From Allofrancisella inopinata (GTDB taxonomy: Bacteria; Pseudomonadota; Gammaproteobacteria; Francisellales; Francisellaceae): a stretch of 64,000 nt of DNA. Positions 46,613-60,142 of this stretch are shown piece after piece (position 1 is the stretch's first letter; the number at the start of each line of letters is the position of its first letter). Both the position numbers and the translations under genes were made by a program. The DNA is taken from positions 1-64,000 of the forward strand of contig NZ_CP038241.1 in assembly GCF_012222965.1 (NCBI RefSeq). The letters are read 5' to 3'. The notes beneath the pieces are model-generated. The model did not search any database. It was not told the origin of the DNA and worked only from the letters and a program-made list of their open reading frames with translations.

Positions 46613-47029
46613 TTAAGCTTTAGATTTATTTACGTTAGCTTGGATTTGATCCATTAATGTAGAAGACATTGCCTGATCACCAAAAGTACCAAACTTAATA
46701 GTTACTTTAGACACATTATTATTTAATTTTTCAATTTTAATGTAAAAGTTAGTACTCTCTATTTTAGTGGCGCCATCAATCTCGGCAGTGTCATTATCTA
46801 GGTTCAAATCTTTAGAGACAAGTACAAAATCATTATTATCATTTATAGCTTTTAGAGCTGATTGGTAGACATCTTTATAATAACCCTCAATATTCATAGA
46901 ATATTTCCCTTCTACATATGCAACTGTGCCTCCTCCGACTGTTACAGACGCTAATATACAACTACTTAATACTAGTGTAAATATACATATAAAGAGAGTA
47001 GAAAAACTTTTTTTGAGATGTGCCATCAA
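46613..47029 (-). CDS. DUF3568-type lipoprotein, paralogue 2
   Basis: This 138-aa protein has lipobox LSSC in VLSSCILASV, then VAYVEGKYSMNIEGYYKDVY and the C-terminal motif VTIKFGTFGDQAMSSTLMDQ. It is closely related to the gene upstream at 47052. The same fold and order of motifs show it arose by tandem duplication. It lies in the middle of the three-gene row. Confidence 0.87.
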   Translation of the reverse strand: MMAHLKKSFSTLFICIFTLVLSSCILASVTVGGGTVAYVEGKYSMNIEGYYKDVYQSALKAINDNNDFVLVSKDLNLDNDTAEIDGATKIESTNFYIKIEKLNNNVSKVTIKFGTFGDQAMSSTLMDQIQANVNKSKA

Positions 47030-47051
47030 TATGCCCTTACTTTTGTTTTAG

Positions 47052-47447
47052 TTATTGGACATTCTTTTGGATTTGGTCCATTAATGTTGCAGATGCTGTA
47101 CGATCACCAAAAGCACCAAATTTAATGGTTACTCGAGAAGCATTATCTGTTAGTTTCTCTATACTAATATAGAAGTCGGTATTATTAACTTTGGTAGAGC
47201 CTTCTATATTTGCCTTAGTAGGAGTTATCTCTTTTTTTGTTAATACAAAGTCATCATTACTTTGTACAGCTTGTATAGCTGCATTGTAGATGGATTTAAG
47301 GTTACCTTCCATATTCATGGAGTATTTACCTTCAGCGTATGCTACAGCAACACCACCTCCAGCAGCTCCTACCAATAGCCAGCAACTATTTAGTAATAAT
47401 GTTAGCGTTAATAGAGCAGGAGCTATTATCATTTTTTTTAGTTTCAT
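47052..47447 (-). CDS. DUF3568-type lipoprotein, paralogue 3
   Basis: This 131-aa lipoprotein has lipobox LNSC in LLLNSCWLLVG and the paralogous segments VAYAEGKYSMNMEGNLKSIY and VTIKFGAFGDRTASATLMDQ. It is the first gene of the row and nearest the promoter. The three genes are spaced by 22 and 30 bp, so one mRNA is likely. Their role in the envelope is unknown. Confidence 0.87.
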   Translation of the reverse strand: MKLKKMIIAPALLTLTLLLNSCWLLVGAAGGGVAVAYAEGKYSMNMEGNLKSIYNAAIQAVQSNDDFVLTKKEITPTKANIEGSTKVNNTDFYISIEKLTDNASRVTIKFGAFGDRTASATLMDQIQKNVQ

Positions 47448-47708
47448 GTCTTACCTTCTATCATGCTGTTAATAGCAATAATGATGATATAACGAGTTTT
47501 AAATTTAGTCAAATATGTTTTGTTTTGAGAAACTAGTTAAAATCATAATTTAATGATCACTATATTTTTTTAGGCTTACTTTAAGTTAATGGAAATTGAT
47601 CAAAAAAGTGCATGTTGAAAAATTTATTTGTCTAGCTAAAAACATATTTTGATTATATTATAGTCATGAAATTTTTAGACTATTTACTTTACGGGGTTAT
47701 AAATTAAT

Positions 47709-49253
47709 ATGAAAGAAAATAAGATGGGGCTTATAGGTTTAACGGCCATAGGGGTTGGAACCATGATTGGCTCAGGTTGGTTATTTAGTTCTTTTTACGC
47801 TGCTAAGATCGCAGGTCCAGCTGCTTATATTGCTTGGCTAATTACAGCGCTTATAATTTTAGTGTTAGGTTTGAGTCTTGCGGAAATTTCTTTCAACTAT
47901 CCTAAACGAGGATTGATGGCTAGACTTTTAGTCATTAGTCACAACAAAGATTTTGCTTTTATTTGTACTATAGCAACTTGGCTAGGGTTAACTGCTGTTA
48001 TAGCTACAGAGGCTGAGGGTAGCATTCAGTATCTAGCTTCACTTTCAGATACAGCATCTACTTATTTGTTTAATCCAGGGCACGGATCCTTGACCCCTAT
48101 CGGCCTTGGTCTGGCAACTATGATTATATTACTGTTTGGGGTAGTTAATTTTTGGGGGGTTAAAGTACTTTCAAGTAGTAACGTTATTTTAACTACTGTA
48201 AAAATATTGATACCGTTTATAACGGCTTTATCAATTATAATAGTTAGTTTCAACAGTAGTAACTTTACGGCTGTAAGTAGTGATTATGCTCCTTATGATG
48301 TAACATCAATATTTTCTGCCATGATTGGTGCGGGGATGGTTTATTCTTTTAACGGTTTTCAGAATATAACATCTTTCTGTTCAGAGGCAAAAAACCCTAA
48401 AAGAGATATCGTTCTAGCAACGGTATTTTCAGTACTAATTACTCTAGGTGTATATTTGATGTTGCAAACAGCTTTTATCGGAGCTCTTTCAGCTGATGAG
48501 TTACATAAGGGGTGGGCAAATTTAGATTTTACTAGTCCATTTGTACAGTTGACTATGATGCTAAACCTAAATTTAATAACAATAGTGTTGTATGCTGATG
48601 CGGTTATTTCACCTGCTGGGACAGGCATGATTTATACTGGCTCAACGACTAGACTATTAACAGCTATGTCCCAAGAGCGCCAAGCACCTAAGTTTTTTAA
48701 TAAAATGACAAAATATAACTTTAGTAGACGTTCTCTTTATGCCACTGTTAGTTTAGCTGTACTTTTTTTACTACTATTTAGGTCATGGTCATCGTTAGTT
48801 TCATTTTTATCGTTATTTTATGTCATCTCATATATGTCGATACCAGTATGTTTAGGGAAGCTAAGAGCTAATGGTATTAGAGGTAGATTTGCTATACCTC
48901 TTGCAAAAATCATTTTGCCAGCTATGTTTGTATTTTTATCAATACTATTTACATTTTCAAAATTTCCTAACACGGGTTATGTTGTTGTGTTTGTGTTATC
49001 TTTATATATCTTGTATGTAATCAAGCAGGCATCTTTTGATCAAGGTCTTTTTAAGGTTGTCAAAAAATCATTACCTTTAATACTACATATAATTGTCTTA
49101 GCTATATTATCTAGCTTATCCCCAAGCTATTATGGAGGGTTTGACATTTTAAATACATCAATATTCTATTTGTTAATAATCATATGGTCATTGTGGGTGT
49201 ACTTTCATGCTGTATATGTATACCGTAGTGTTCCAGAAAGTATCATTGAATAG
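47709..49253 (+). CDS. APC-family amino-acid permease
   Basis: This secondary transporter of the amino acid-polyamine-organocation superfamily has 514 aa and about 12-14 membrane helices. Helix 1 shows the unwound substrate motif GVGTMIGSGWLFSSFYAA, followed by GPAAYIAW. Helix 6 has GAGMVYSFNGFQNITSFCSEAKNP, trimmed here to YSFNGFQNI and SEAKNPKR. The substrate is probably an amino acid, which cannot be read from sequence. It stands alone. Confidence 0.9.
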   Translation: MKENKMGLIGLTAIGVGTMIGSGWLFSSFYAAKIAGPAAYIAWLITALIILVLGLSLAEISFNYPKRGLMARLLVISHNKDFAFICTIATWLGLTAVIATEAEGSIQYLASLSDTASTYLFNPGHGSLTPIGLGLATMIILLFGVVNFWGVKVLSSSNVILTTVKILIPFITALSIIIVSFNSSNFTAVSSDYAPYDVTSIFSAMIGAGMVYSFNGFQNITSFCSEAKNPKRDIVLATVFSVLITLGVYLMLQTAFIGALSADELHKGWANLDFTSPFVQLTMMLNLNLITIVLYADAVISPAGTGMIYTGSTTRLLTAMSQERQAPKFFNKMTKYNFSRRSLYATVSLAVLFLLLFRSWSSLVSFLSLFYVISYMSIPVCLGKLRANGIRGRFAIPLAKIILPAMFVFLSILFTFSKFPNTGYVVVFVLSLYILYVIKQASFDQGLFKVVKKSLPLILHIIVLAILSSLSPSYYGGFDILNTSIFYLLIIIWSLWVYFHAVYVYRSVPESIIE

Positions 49254-49311
49254 CTCCTTATAGCTAGCGATACTAAAAAGTAGTACGTCATCAACTATGT
49301 TGCTAATTTCT
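49254..49311. other. Short gap between APC permease and IS110 remnant
   Basis: No gene or strong terminator is visible here; the region merges with the decayed element. Confidence 0.3.
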
Positions 49312-50046
49312 TTATAAGACCTTCAAATCTCTTTTTAGATCTCTAATTTTAGCATTAGCAATGACTATAATTTTTCTCATAACAGCTACAAGTGCTACCA
49401 TCTTCTTTTTACCCCTTTCAACAAGATCTCTATAAAATATTCCAAGCTTACCATTACTTCTAGCAGCAGTTAATGCTGACATAAATAATATAGGTTTTAA
49501 ATCAGCTCTACCACCATAAGTCTTTCTATAATCATAATCTCTTGTTTATAGAATCCTATCATTCTTTGGTGAGAGTCTTTTGTACATTTTTGGTCTGGTG
49601 CTTGATATCTATTTTTTCAGCTACTAACTGTTTTTAATATCTTGTTTTCTAAGAATATATTTTATAAGCTTCTGCATTTTATCATCATTAGGTTGATAAC
49701 ATTCTAGATCACGGTGTCTTTCATACCCATATTTAGCTAGTCCAATAGCATCAATATTATCTGATTTACCTAATTGACCTGTAGAACGAATAAAATGTTT
49801 AACTACTCTAGTATTAGCTCTGTGAACAACTATATTCTTAGCTATTAAATACTCAAGTAAAGCTTTTTCATAGCCTCCAGTAGTTTCAAGAACTACAAAA
49901 GAATTATCCTTGAGTATAGGATGATCTGATAAAAGCTCATCAAAACCAGTTAAGTTATTAAGATATTTAAAAGTCTTTTTCTTAGCATGAATTGCTACTA
50001 CAAAATCATTCTTTGATATATCAATACCGATAAAATTATGATACAT
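49312..50046 (-). pseudogene. IS110-family transposase remnant
   Basis: The N-terminal DEDD domain (140 aa, 50046-49624) shows GIDISKNDFVVAIH, VVLETTGGYE and SDNIDAIGLAKYG, as in IS110 transposases. The C-terminal Transposase_20 part survives separately at about 49535-49312 (KTYGGRADLKPILFMSALTA, with GGRADL diagnostic). The middle has been lost or shuffled, with stops and frameshifts, so the transposase is dead. Non-coding sequence beyond 50046 may preserve the element end. Confidence 0.82.
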
Positions 50047-50183
50047 TTCAAGTATCTCCTTAGTATGTTTATAAATGTTTGCGATTGTAAACGGTCGTTA
50101 AAACCAAGCAACTATCCAAACGTATTAAGGAGATAACCCAAGTACCTTGATGACGACGATTGTTTAAATCTATTCCGGGACGG

Positions 50184-50269
50184 TCGCTTGGATTATAATC
50201 AAAACTATTAAACAGCTCTGATTTAACTCCTTAGTAAACATTATACTAAGAATTTAACTTACAATTCCG
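50184..50269. repeat. Left arm of an 86-bp inverted repeat
   Basis: This 86-bp sequence (TCGCTTGGATTATAATC ... ACAATTCCG) occurs again as its exact reverse complement at 50630-50715. No gene is inside. The region between the arms contains a MITE and two small palindromes. Confidence 0.85.
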
Positions 50270-50285
50270 GACTTGATCCGGAATC
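50262..50285. repeat. Short palindrome ATTCCGGACTTGATCCGGAAT
   Basis: A small perfect-ended hairpin (ATTCCGGA ... TCCGGAAT) lies at the inner end of the left inverted-repeat arm. A related GATTCCGTGGTCAAGCCTGACGGAAT-like hairpin (ends ATTCCGT and ACGGAAT) lies beside the right arm at about 50611-50636. Such ATTCCG..CGGAAT palindromes are common dispersed bacterial repeats. Confidence 0.6.
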
Positions 50286-50437
50286 TTTTCGCCTTGCCCA
50301 TATTTAGGAGATCCGTAAAACGGGCCTGTGCTGAACTCGATTCAGTACTCATGATATCAGGAGAGATTTTATTTGTAATGCTTTTATAATAGTTTAGTTA
50401 TATAACCTACTAGGCATAAAAGTAGTACTAACTGAAA

Positions 50438-50578
50438 GGGACTGTTGCAAACTAAAATTATATGTTTCTAACTGTGTTAAAAACATTCTCAAAATGCTCA
50501 TTTACTACATGTAAACTGCGCTTTTTCGAATATTTTTGCCTTGTTACCACCCATCTAATTCCAGCTTTCAACAGCCCC
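50438..50578. repeat. 141-bp MITE, copy 2
   Basis: Nearly identical to 5502-5642 with the same length, starting GGGACTGTTGCAAACT and ending CAACAGCCCC. It is flanked by a perfect 5-bp duplication TGAAA (50433-50437 and 50579-50583). It lies inside the 86-bp inverted-repeat structure and carries no ORF. Confidence 0.88.
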
Positions 50579-50629
50579 TGAAATAGCTTAAGACCAAGCT
50601 ATTTCAGTAGATTCCGTGGTCAAGCCTGA

Positions 50630-50715
50630 CGGAATTGTAAGTTAAATTCTTAGTATAATGTTTACTAAGGAGTTAAATCAGAGCTGTTTAATAGTTTTGA
50701 TTATAATCCAAGCGA
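50630..50715. repeat. Right arm of the 86-bp inverted repeat
   Basis: Exact reverse complement of 50184-50269. The arms are separated by 360 bp, of which 141 bp are the MITE. Confidence 0.85.
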
Positions 50716-50892
50716 CGAAAGGTTTATTCTGCCTCCAAAAACCACTTTACCCTAGTTATAATTTAAATTTATATGTCAATCAAATACACGTAACTATTTA
50801 ATATTTGTTAAAACAATTGTTGATAATAAATTTTATTAATATATATTATTTAAATAAATACATGGTTTAACTATAATAATAAGGGCAACGTC

Positions 50893-51732
50893 ATGAATAA
50901 AAAATTAATATGTGTGATGGTTTTGTTAACATCAGCTTCATTATTAAGTAGTTGTGGTACACAAGAAGAGCTAAGTGAGTATCAGATAGTTACAAGTTGT
51001 AATGATCTAACATGTAGTATAGCTTTAGACCAAGTTGATTTACTTAGATATACAACAGTCCTAGGTAAAGATATTGATCAAGTATTAAAAGCAGAGCCAG
51101 TAGGGGATACTGAAGGCACACAGTTTGATATCACATGGAGTATATCAGGAGGAAGTTATGCTACAGGAGCGGACATGACAGCTGCTGGCTTTACAGAATG
51201 TGAATCTGGAAACTGTACAGCTACAGATAACCCAACTGGTTATGTGTTTGGTTCAGCTGGGGCTAAACAAATAAGTGTATCAGGTACTATAACTAAAGAG
51301 GATGGCTCCACGATAACAATTAATGAGAGTAAATCTGTTGATGTGGAGGAGCCAGTTATGGTAAGTAGTCACACATTCACAATGCCAGACGAAGGTCAAA
51401 CAGAAAATGGTGTTGAAAGGCCAGTAGGTCTTACAGCGCAAACTATAGTGAATGCTCTTAATCAAAATAAAGCAATCGCTAATGCCGAATTTTCAACCAC
51501 AAATAATAATGAATGGACAATTACCTGTGATGCAGGATATGGATGGAAGCCAGAACAAGATCCAGCTTGGGGAGAGATATCATATGGTATAGACAGAGGT
51601 GTCGCATTCGTGGATTACAATTCTAGTGGATCTGAAATCAGAAAAGGGAGCGGTGATGGTGATGATGTCAAAAATGGATACGAGAATGGGGGTGAAATTC
51701 AATTTACTGCCGGCTGCTGGCCAGTCTCTTAG
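50893..51732 (+). CDS. Lipoprotein with PKD/Ig-like repeats
   Basis: This 279-aa lipoprotein has lipobox LLSSC (Cys 21). The mature part is acidic, Thr/Ser/Gly-rich and beta-looking, with a possible bacterial Ig or PKD-like domain (ITWSISGGSYATGADM ... GAKQISVSGTITKEDGST). A C-terminal domain with Cys and Trp follows (WTITCDAGYGWKP ... FTAGCWPVS). It may bind a surface ligand, but no family is clear. It lies between the inverted-repeat structure and the rRNA operon. Confidence 0.72.
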   Translation: MNKKLICVMVLLTSASLLSSCGTQEELSEYQIVTSCNDLTCSIALDQVDLLRYTTVLGKDIDQVLKAEPVGDTEGTQFDITWSISGGSYATGADMTAAGFTECESGNCTATDNPTGYVFGSAGAKQISVSGTITKEDGSTITINESKSVDVEEPVMVSSHTFTMPDEGQTENGVERPVGLTAQTIVNALNQNKAIANAEFSTTNNNEWTITCDAGYGWKPEQDPAWGEISYGIDRGVAFVDYNSSGSEIRKGSGDGDDVKNGYENGGEIQFTAGCWPVS

Positions 51733-51995
51733 TCGGTATAAGTATTATTGTTTAGATTTCTAATTATAGATTTATAATAATTACCGGACCCAGCTAGTTT
51801 TTTTATAAACTTTTTAATCATCAGTAATTCTAGGATATTTAAAACCTGATTTGCAATTATCGCGAAGACGGCAACCTTCCAGTTTTTATCCAGTGTGTAA
51901 GAGACCTCCGTGTCAAGCACGAACGTTATAAATATTCATAAAAAAGTAAAAACATTAAAAAACTTCAAAAACTTCAAAAATTTCATAAAAAGCTC
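51733..51995. other. Gap between lipoprotein and rrn promoter
   Basis: The minus strand has a 63-codon open frame (51920-51729) without recognisable similarity, probably a remnant or shadow. The rest is the A-tract upstream region of the rrn promoter. Confidence 0.35.
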
Positions 51996-52024
51996 TTGCG
52001 TTGAGAGAGGGAGGTGTGTATTAT
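51996..52024 (+). promoter_or_regulatory. rRNA operon promoter with A-tract UP element
   Basis: TTGCGT (51996-52001) and TATTAT (52019-52024) are separated by exactly 17 bp. Just before the -35, three phased A-tracts (AAAAACTTCAAAAACTTC pattern, about 51948-51990) form a typical UP element. Transcription would start about 127 bp before 16S. Confidence 0.7.
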
Positions 52025-52157
52025 ATGTCTTCACTGGCTGACGGGTGATGTTAGCGGTAGAGAGGGGCTTGATGCCTGGAGATATTTAAGAGATATATTA
52101 AATACAAACACTTTGTTGAAGAATTTGAGTTTAGTGATTGAGTCAGAGAATTAGATT

Positions 52158-53687
<1,530 letters not shown>

Positions 53688-53787
53688 AAGGAAATACGAA
53701 AAGAATAATAAGAATAGAGCTTAATTGCTAATTCAGATGAATTGATAGAGTGTTTGTAGCTAATATATTTTAGTGTAAATAAGATAC

Positions 53788-53864
<77 letters not shown>

Positions 53865-53872
53865 TTTTTTTT

Positions 53873-53948
53873 GGGGCCATAGCTCAGCTGGGAGAGCACC
53901 TGCTTTGCACGCAGGGGGTCAGCGGTTCGATCCCGCTTGGCTCCACCA
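53873..53948 (+). tRNA. tRNA-Ala (TGC anticodon)
   Basis: The 76-nt cloverleaf starts GGGGCCATAGCTCAGCTGG and ends GGCTCCACCA. The anticodon loop is TTTGCAC with anticodon TGC. It lies 8 bp after tRNA-Ile in the spacer. Confidence 0.98.
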
Positions 53949-54000
53949 ATATTTTATTTGCATGAATATAGAGATATTTAACAATTTAGTATAGAAATAG

Positions 54001-56889
<2,889 letters not shown>

Positions 56890-56938
56890 ATTTCTATGCT
56901 GAATTGTTAAATATCTTTATAATCCAAAACTCAAGTTT

Positions 56939-57051
56939 TGGCGATGATAGCTTGTAGGAACCACCTGATCCCTTTCCGAACTCAGAAGTGAAACTACAAC
57001 ACGCCGATGATAGTCTGGCTCTTGCCCAGGTGAAAGTAGGTAGTCGCCATC
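56939..57051 (+). rRNA. 5S ribosomal RNA
   Basis: About 113 nt begin TGGCGATGATAGCTTGTAGG and end GTAGTCGCCATC. The terminal TGGCGA pairs with TCGCCA, and the loop CCGAACTCAGAAGTGAAAC is the conserved 5S segment. It lies about 50 bp after 23S. Confidence 0.95.
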
Positions 57052-57095
57052 TTTTTTAATATATAAGACTCAATTTATAGAGCACAAATATAAGG

Positions 57096-57123
57096 CCTCA
57101 GCTAAATAGCTGGGGTTACTTCA
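57096..57123 (+). terminator. Hairpin after the rRNA operon
   Basis: CCTCAGCT (57096-57103) pairs with AGCTGGGG (57108-57115) in a GC-rich stem, followed by TTACTTCATTT. It is the probable rrn terminator. Confidence 0.6.
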
Positions 57124-57335
57124 TTTGTGAATCATAAAAAATAATTTGCTGTAAAAGGTTTGAAATTGAAGTTTAATATTAAAAACCATGATTGACAAAT
57201 TTGAACTTATAACTCACCTTACGTAAAAGATTGTAAGTTTTAAAAAGATATTTAGAATACTGGACATAGGAAAAAATTCTGTTTTTTAAGAAATGGACAA
57301 GGATTTACTAGATATATACACAGACTATCTTATAA

Positions 57336-58493
57336 CTCACCTTACGTAAAAGATTGTAAGTTTTAAAAAGATATTTAGAATACTGGACATAGGAAAAAAT
57401 TCTGTTTTTTAAGAAATGGACAAGGATTTACTAGATATATACACAGACTATCTTATAAGCCAAACTAAGTATGCTACAGCCACAAAATTATCAGATATAT
57501 TAGATCAAGAAGTATCACATGACAAAATAACAAGGTTTTTAAACAAGTCAGATTTAACAAGCTTAGAATTTTGGAAATATATAAAGCCTTTAGTTAGAAA
57601 ACATAACAGCGAATACGATGTTCTTTGTTTGGATGATACAATTAGTGAAAAGCCAAGCACAGATGAAAATGATATAGTCTGTTGGCATCACTCTCATGCT
57701 AAAAGTGTTCATGTAAAGGGTATTAATATAGTCTCATGTATGCTTAGTACATCAAACTTATCTATTCCTATAGACTATGAGATAGTGAAAAAGGATGAGC
57801 GATATTATGATGAAAAAGATAAGCGGTATAAAAGAAGATCTAAAGTTACTAAAAACCAAATGTTTCAAAACATGATAAATCGAGCAGTTATTAATCATGT
57901 TAAGTTTAAATATATTTTGGCAGATAGCTGGTTTTGCTCTAAAGATAATATGAATTTCATACATCATAGATTATCGAAGAAATTTATACTTGGTATGAAG
58001 TCAAATAGAGTTGTTGCCTTGAGTGATTATGCTAGAAAGAGTAAGGATTTTATTAAGCTCTCTGAACTTGATATTGCTGATGGAGAATCTTTAAAGATAT
58101 GGCTTAAAGATATGAATTTCCCTGTGCTTTTAACAAAAAAGATTTTCATAAACGAGAACGGTACAAAAGGAATTTTATATCTTGTAACAAATGATTTAGA
58201 AATAGATTCTAATCAGTTATACCATGACTATCAAAAAAGATGGCAAATAGAGGTTTATCATAAATCAATTAAGCAAAATACTTCTTTATCAGCCTCACCA
58301 ACTAAAGTTGAGAAAACTCAAAGAAATCATATTTTTTGCTCATTAGTAGCTTTTTGTAAACTAGAAATGCTTAAGATAAAAACTTCACTAAACCACTTCG
58401 CTCTGAAATATAAGCTATTAGTTAGATCTAACGCTATTGCTCTTAAGGAGTTATATGAAATTAGAAATTCATAACTAAAATGCGTAAGGTGAG
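57336..58493 (+). mobile_element. IS element B, inner copy (1158 bp), intact
   Basis: It has 11-bp inverted ends CTCACCTTACG and a 6-bp duplication TTATAA (57330-57335; 58494-58499). It inserted 117 bp into an existing copy, in the same orientation. Confidence 0.95.
57416..58474 (+). CDS. DDE transposase of IS element B, inner copy
   Basis: The 352-aa transposase is identical in sequence to the one at 37533-38591. Catalytic segments LCLDDTISEK, YILADSWFCS and WQIEVYHKSIKQN are intact. With the outer copy disabled, this gene is a likely source of activity for all three copies in the window. Confidence 0.92.
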   Translation: MDKDLLDIYTDYLISQTKYATATKLSDILDQEVSHDKITRFLNKSDLTSLEFWKYIKPLVRKHNSEYDVLCLDDTISEKPSTDENDIVCWHHSHAKSVHVKGINIVSCMLSTSNLSIPIDYEIVKKDERYYDEKDKRYKRRSKVTKNQMFQNMINRAVINHVKFKYILADSWFCSKDNMNFIHHRLSKKFILGMKSNRVVALSDYARKSKDFIKLSELDIADGESLKIWLKDMNFPVLLTKKIFINENGTKGILYLVTNDLEIDSNQLYHDYQKRWQIEVYHKSIKQNTSLSASPTKVEKTQRNHIFCSLVAFCKLEMLKIKTSLNHFALKYKLLVRSNAIALKELYEIRNS

Positions 58494-59587
58494 TTATAAG
58501 CCAAACTAAGTATGCTACAGCCACAAAATTATCAGATATATTAGATCAAGAAGTATCACATGACAAAATAACAAGGTTTTTAAACAAGTCAGATTTAACA
58601 AGCTTAGAATTTTGGAAATATATAAAGCCTTTAGTTAGAAAACATAACAGCGAATACGATGTTCTTTGTTTGGATGATACAATTAGTGAAAAGCCAAGCA
58701 CAGATGAAAATGATATAGTCTGTTGGCATCACTCTCATGCTAAAAGTGTTCATGTAAAGGGTATTAATATAGTCTCATGTATGCTTAGTACATCAAACTT
58801 ATCTATTCCTATAGACTATGAGATAGTGAAAAAGGATGAGCGATATTATGATGAAAAAGATAAGCGGTATAAAAGAAGATCTAAAGTTACTAAAAACCAA
58901 ATGTTTCAAAACATGATAAATCGAGCAGTTATTAATCATGTTAAGTTTAAATATATTTTGGCAGATAGCTGGTTTTGCTCTAAAGATAATATGAATTTCA
59001 TACATCATAGATTATCGAAGAAATTTATACTTGGTATGAAGTCAAATAGAGTTGTTGCCTTGAGTGATTATGCTAGAAAGAGTAAGGATTTTATTAAGCT
59101 CTCTGAACTTGATATTGCTGATGGAGAATCTTTAAAGATATGGCTTAAAGATATGAATTTCCCTGTGCTTTTAACAAAAAAGATTTTCATAAACGAGAAC
59201 GGTACAAAAGGAATTTTATATCTTGTAACAAATGATTTAGAAATAGATTCTAATCAGTTATACCATGACTATCAAAAAAGATGGCAAATAGAGGTTTATC
59301 ATAAATCAATTAAGCAAAATACTTCTTTATCAGCCTCACCAACTAAAGTTGAGAAAACTCAAAGAAATCATATTTTTTGCTCATTAGTAGCTTTTTGTAA
59401 ACTAGAAATGCTTAAGATAAAAACTTCACTAAACCACTTCGCTCTGAAATATAAGCTATTAGTTAGATCTAACGCTATTGCTCTTAAGGAGTTATATGAA
59501 ATTAGAAATTCATAACTAAAATGCGTAAGGTGAGTTATAAGTTATAATTACATTTATTTTTTTATTAAAAATATATATTTTTTATGA

Positions 59588-60044
59588 TAAAAAAGCCTTA
59601 AGTTTAGTGGTTTTGACTAGCATCGCTACTGGATGGGTTAATGAAATAGTAGGCACTACCAATATATCTAGTCTTTTGTATTTAAATTCAAATAATAGCT
59701 CTTTTTTGTTAGATGCAAATCAAATTGTTGGTTTTGAGAATACAAACGATAGCGAACCAACTCCTATACATATGATTTTAAGTGGGACTGCAGCTGATAG
59801 TGTAGATTGTTTGACAACAATTGATAAACAATCTATAACTGGTATAGATACACCTTTAACAAATGGAGAAATATCTTTTATTACCTATTCAGATGGTTCT
59901 TTTGACGGTAGCACTTATGGTTCAGAAATTTTATATTTTACAAATAATGGTGGGGTCTGTGATGGGCTTACTTTGAATGCAGAAATAAATTTCTCTGTTA
60001 ATTCTGAGAACTATACTGGAAATATTTCTTATACTTTTCCATAA
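59588..60044 (+). pseudogene. Secreted-protein gene out of frame at an A run
   Basis: The open frame from about GTG 59607 encodes an acidic, Asn/Ser-rich beta-like protein with two Cys (DSVDCLTTID; GGVCDGLTL), ending NISYTFP. Just upstream ATG ATA AAA AAG CC... would give a signal-like start MIKKALSLVVLTSIATG if one A were added to the A6 run (59589-59594). As read, the ATG frame stops within five codons. Either the gene is broken, or it switches phase, or the sequence has an error. No family recognised. Confidence 0.6.
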
Positions 60045-60142
60045 TAGATCGATATTTTAATAGGGATAATTGATTAAAATAGCTTTATTTGTGTCTTTTG
60101 CTTATAATATTTTGATTTAAACTTCGAGCCTTTCCACTTAAC

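Larger units (their letters stand above)
57293..59515 (+). pseudogene. Transposase gene of the outer IS B copy, interrupted
   Basis: The first 14 codons (MDKDLLDIYTDYLI) lie at 57293-57335 and the rest continues from 58494 (SQTKYATATKL) to 59515, identical to the intact copy. The inner IS separates the two. An ORF starting at an internal site near 58670 still spans the DDE core but lacks the N-terminal DNA-binding part. Confidence 0.9.
57213..59534 (+). mobile_element. IS element B, outer copy, split by a second copy of itself
   Basis: The left part (57213-57335, 123 bp) and the right part (58500-59534, 1035 bp) add up to exactly one 1158-bp element. The outer copy is flanked by TTATAA (57207-57212; 59535-59540). 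The inner copy sits between a second TTATAA pair, taken from within the element itself. The transposase start (57293) is separated from the rest of its frame, so the outer copy cannot make its own transposase. Confidence 0.95.

Noticed and set aside
51729-51920. 63-aa minus-strand ORF after the lipoprotein gene
   Set aside because: Hydrophobic and Lys-rich with no family resemblance, ending at the neighbour's stop. It might be an IS remnant, but I could not align it to any element in the window.
57758-57967. 69-aa minus-strand ORF repeated at 38040, 57758 and 58799
   Set aside because: It recurs only because it is the shadow of the IS B transposase gene, which is itself repeated.
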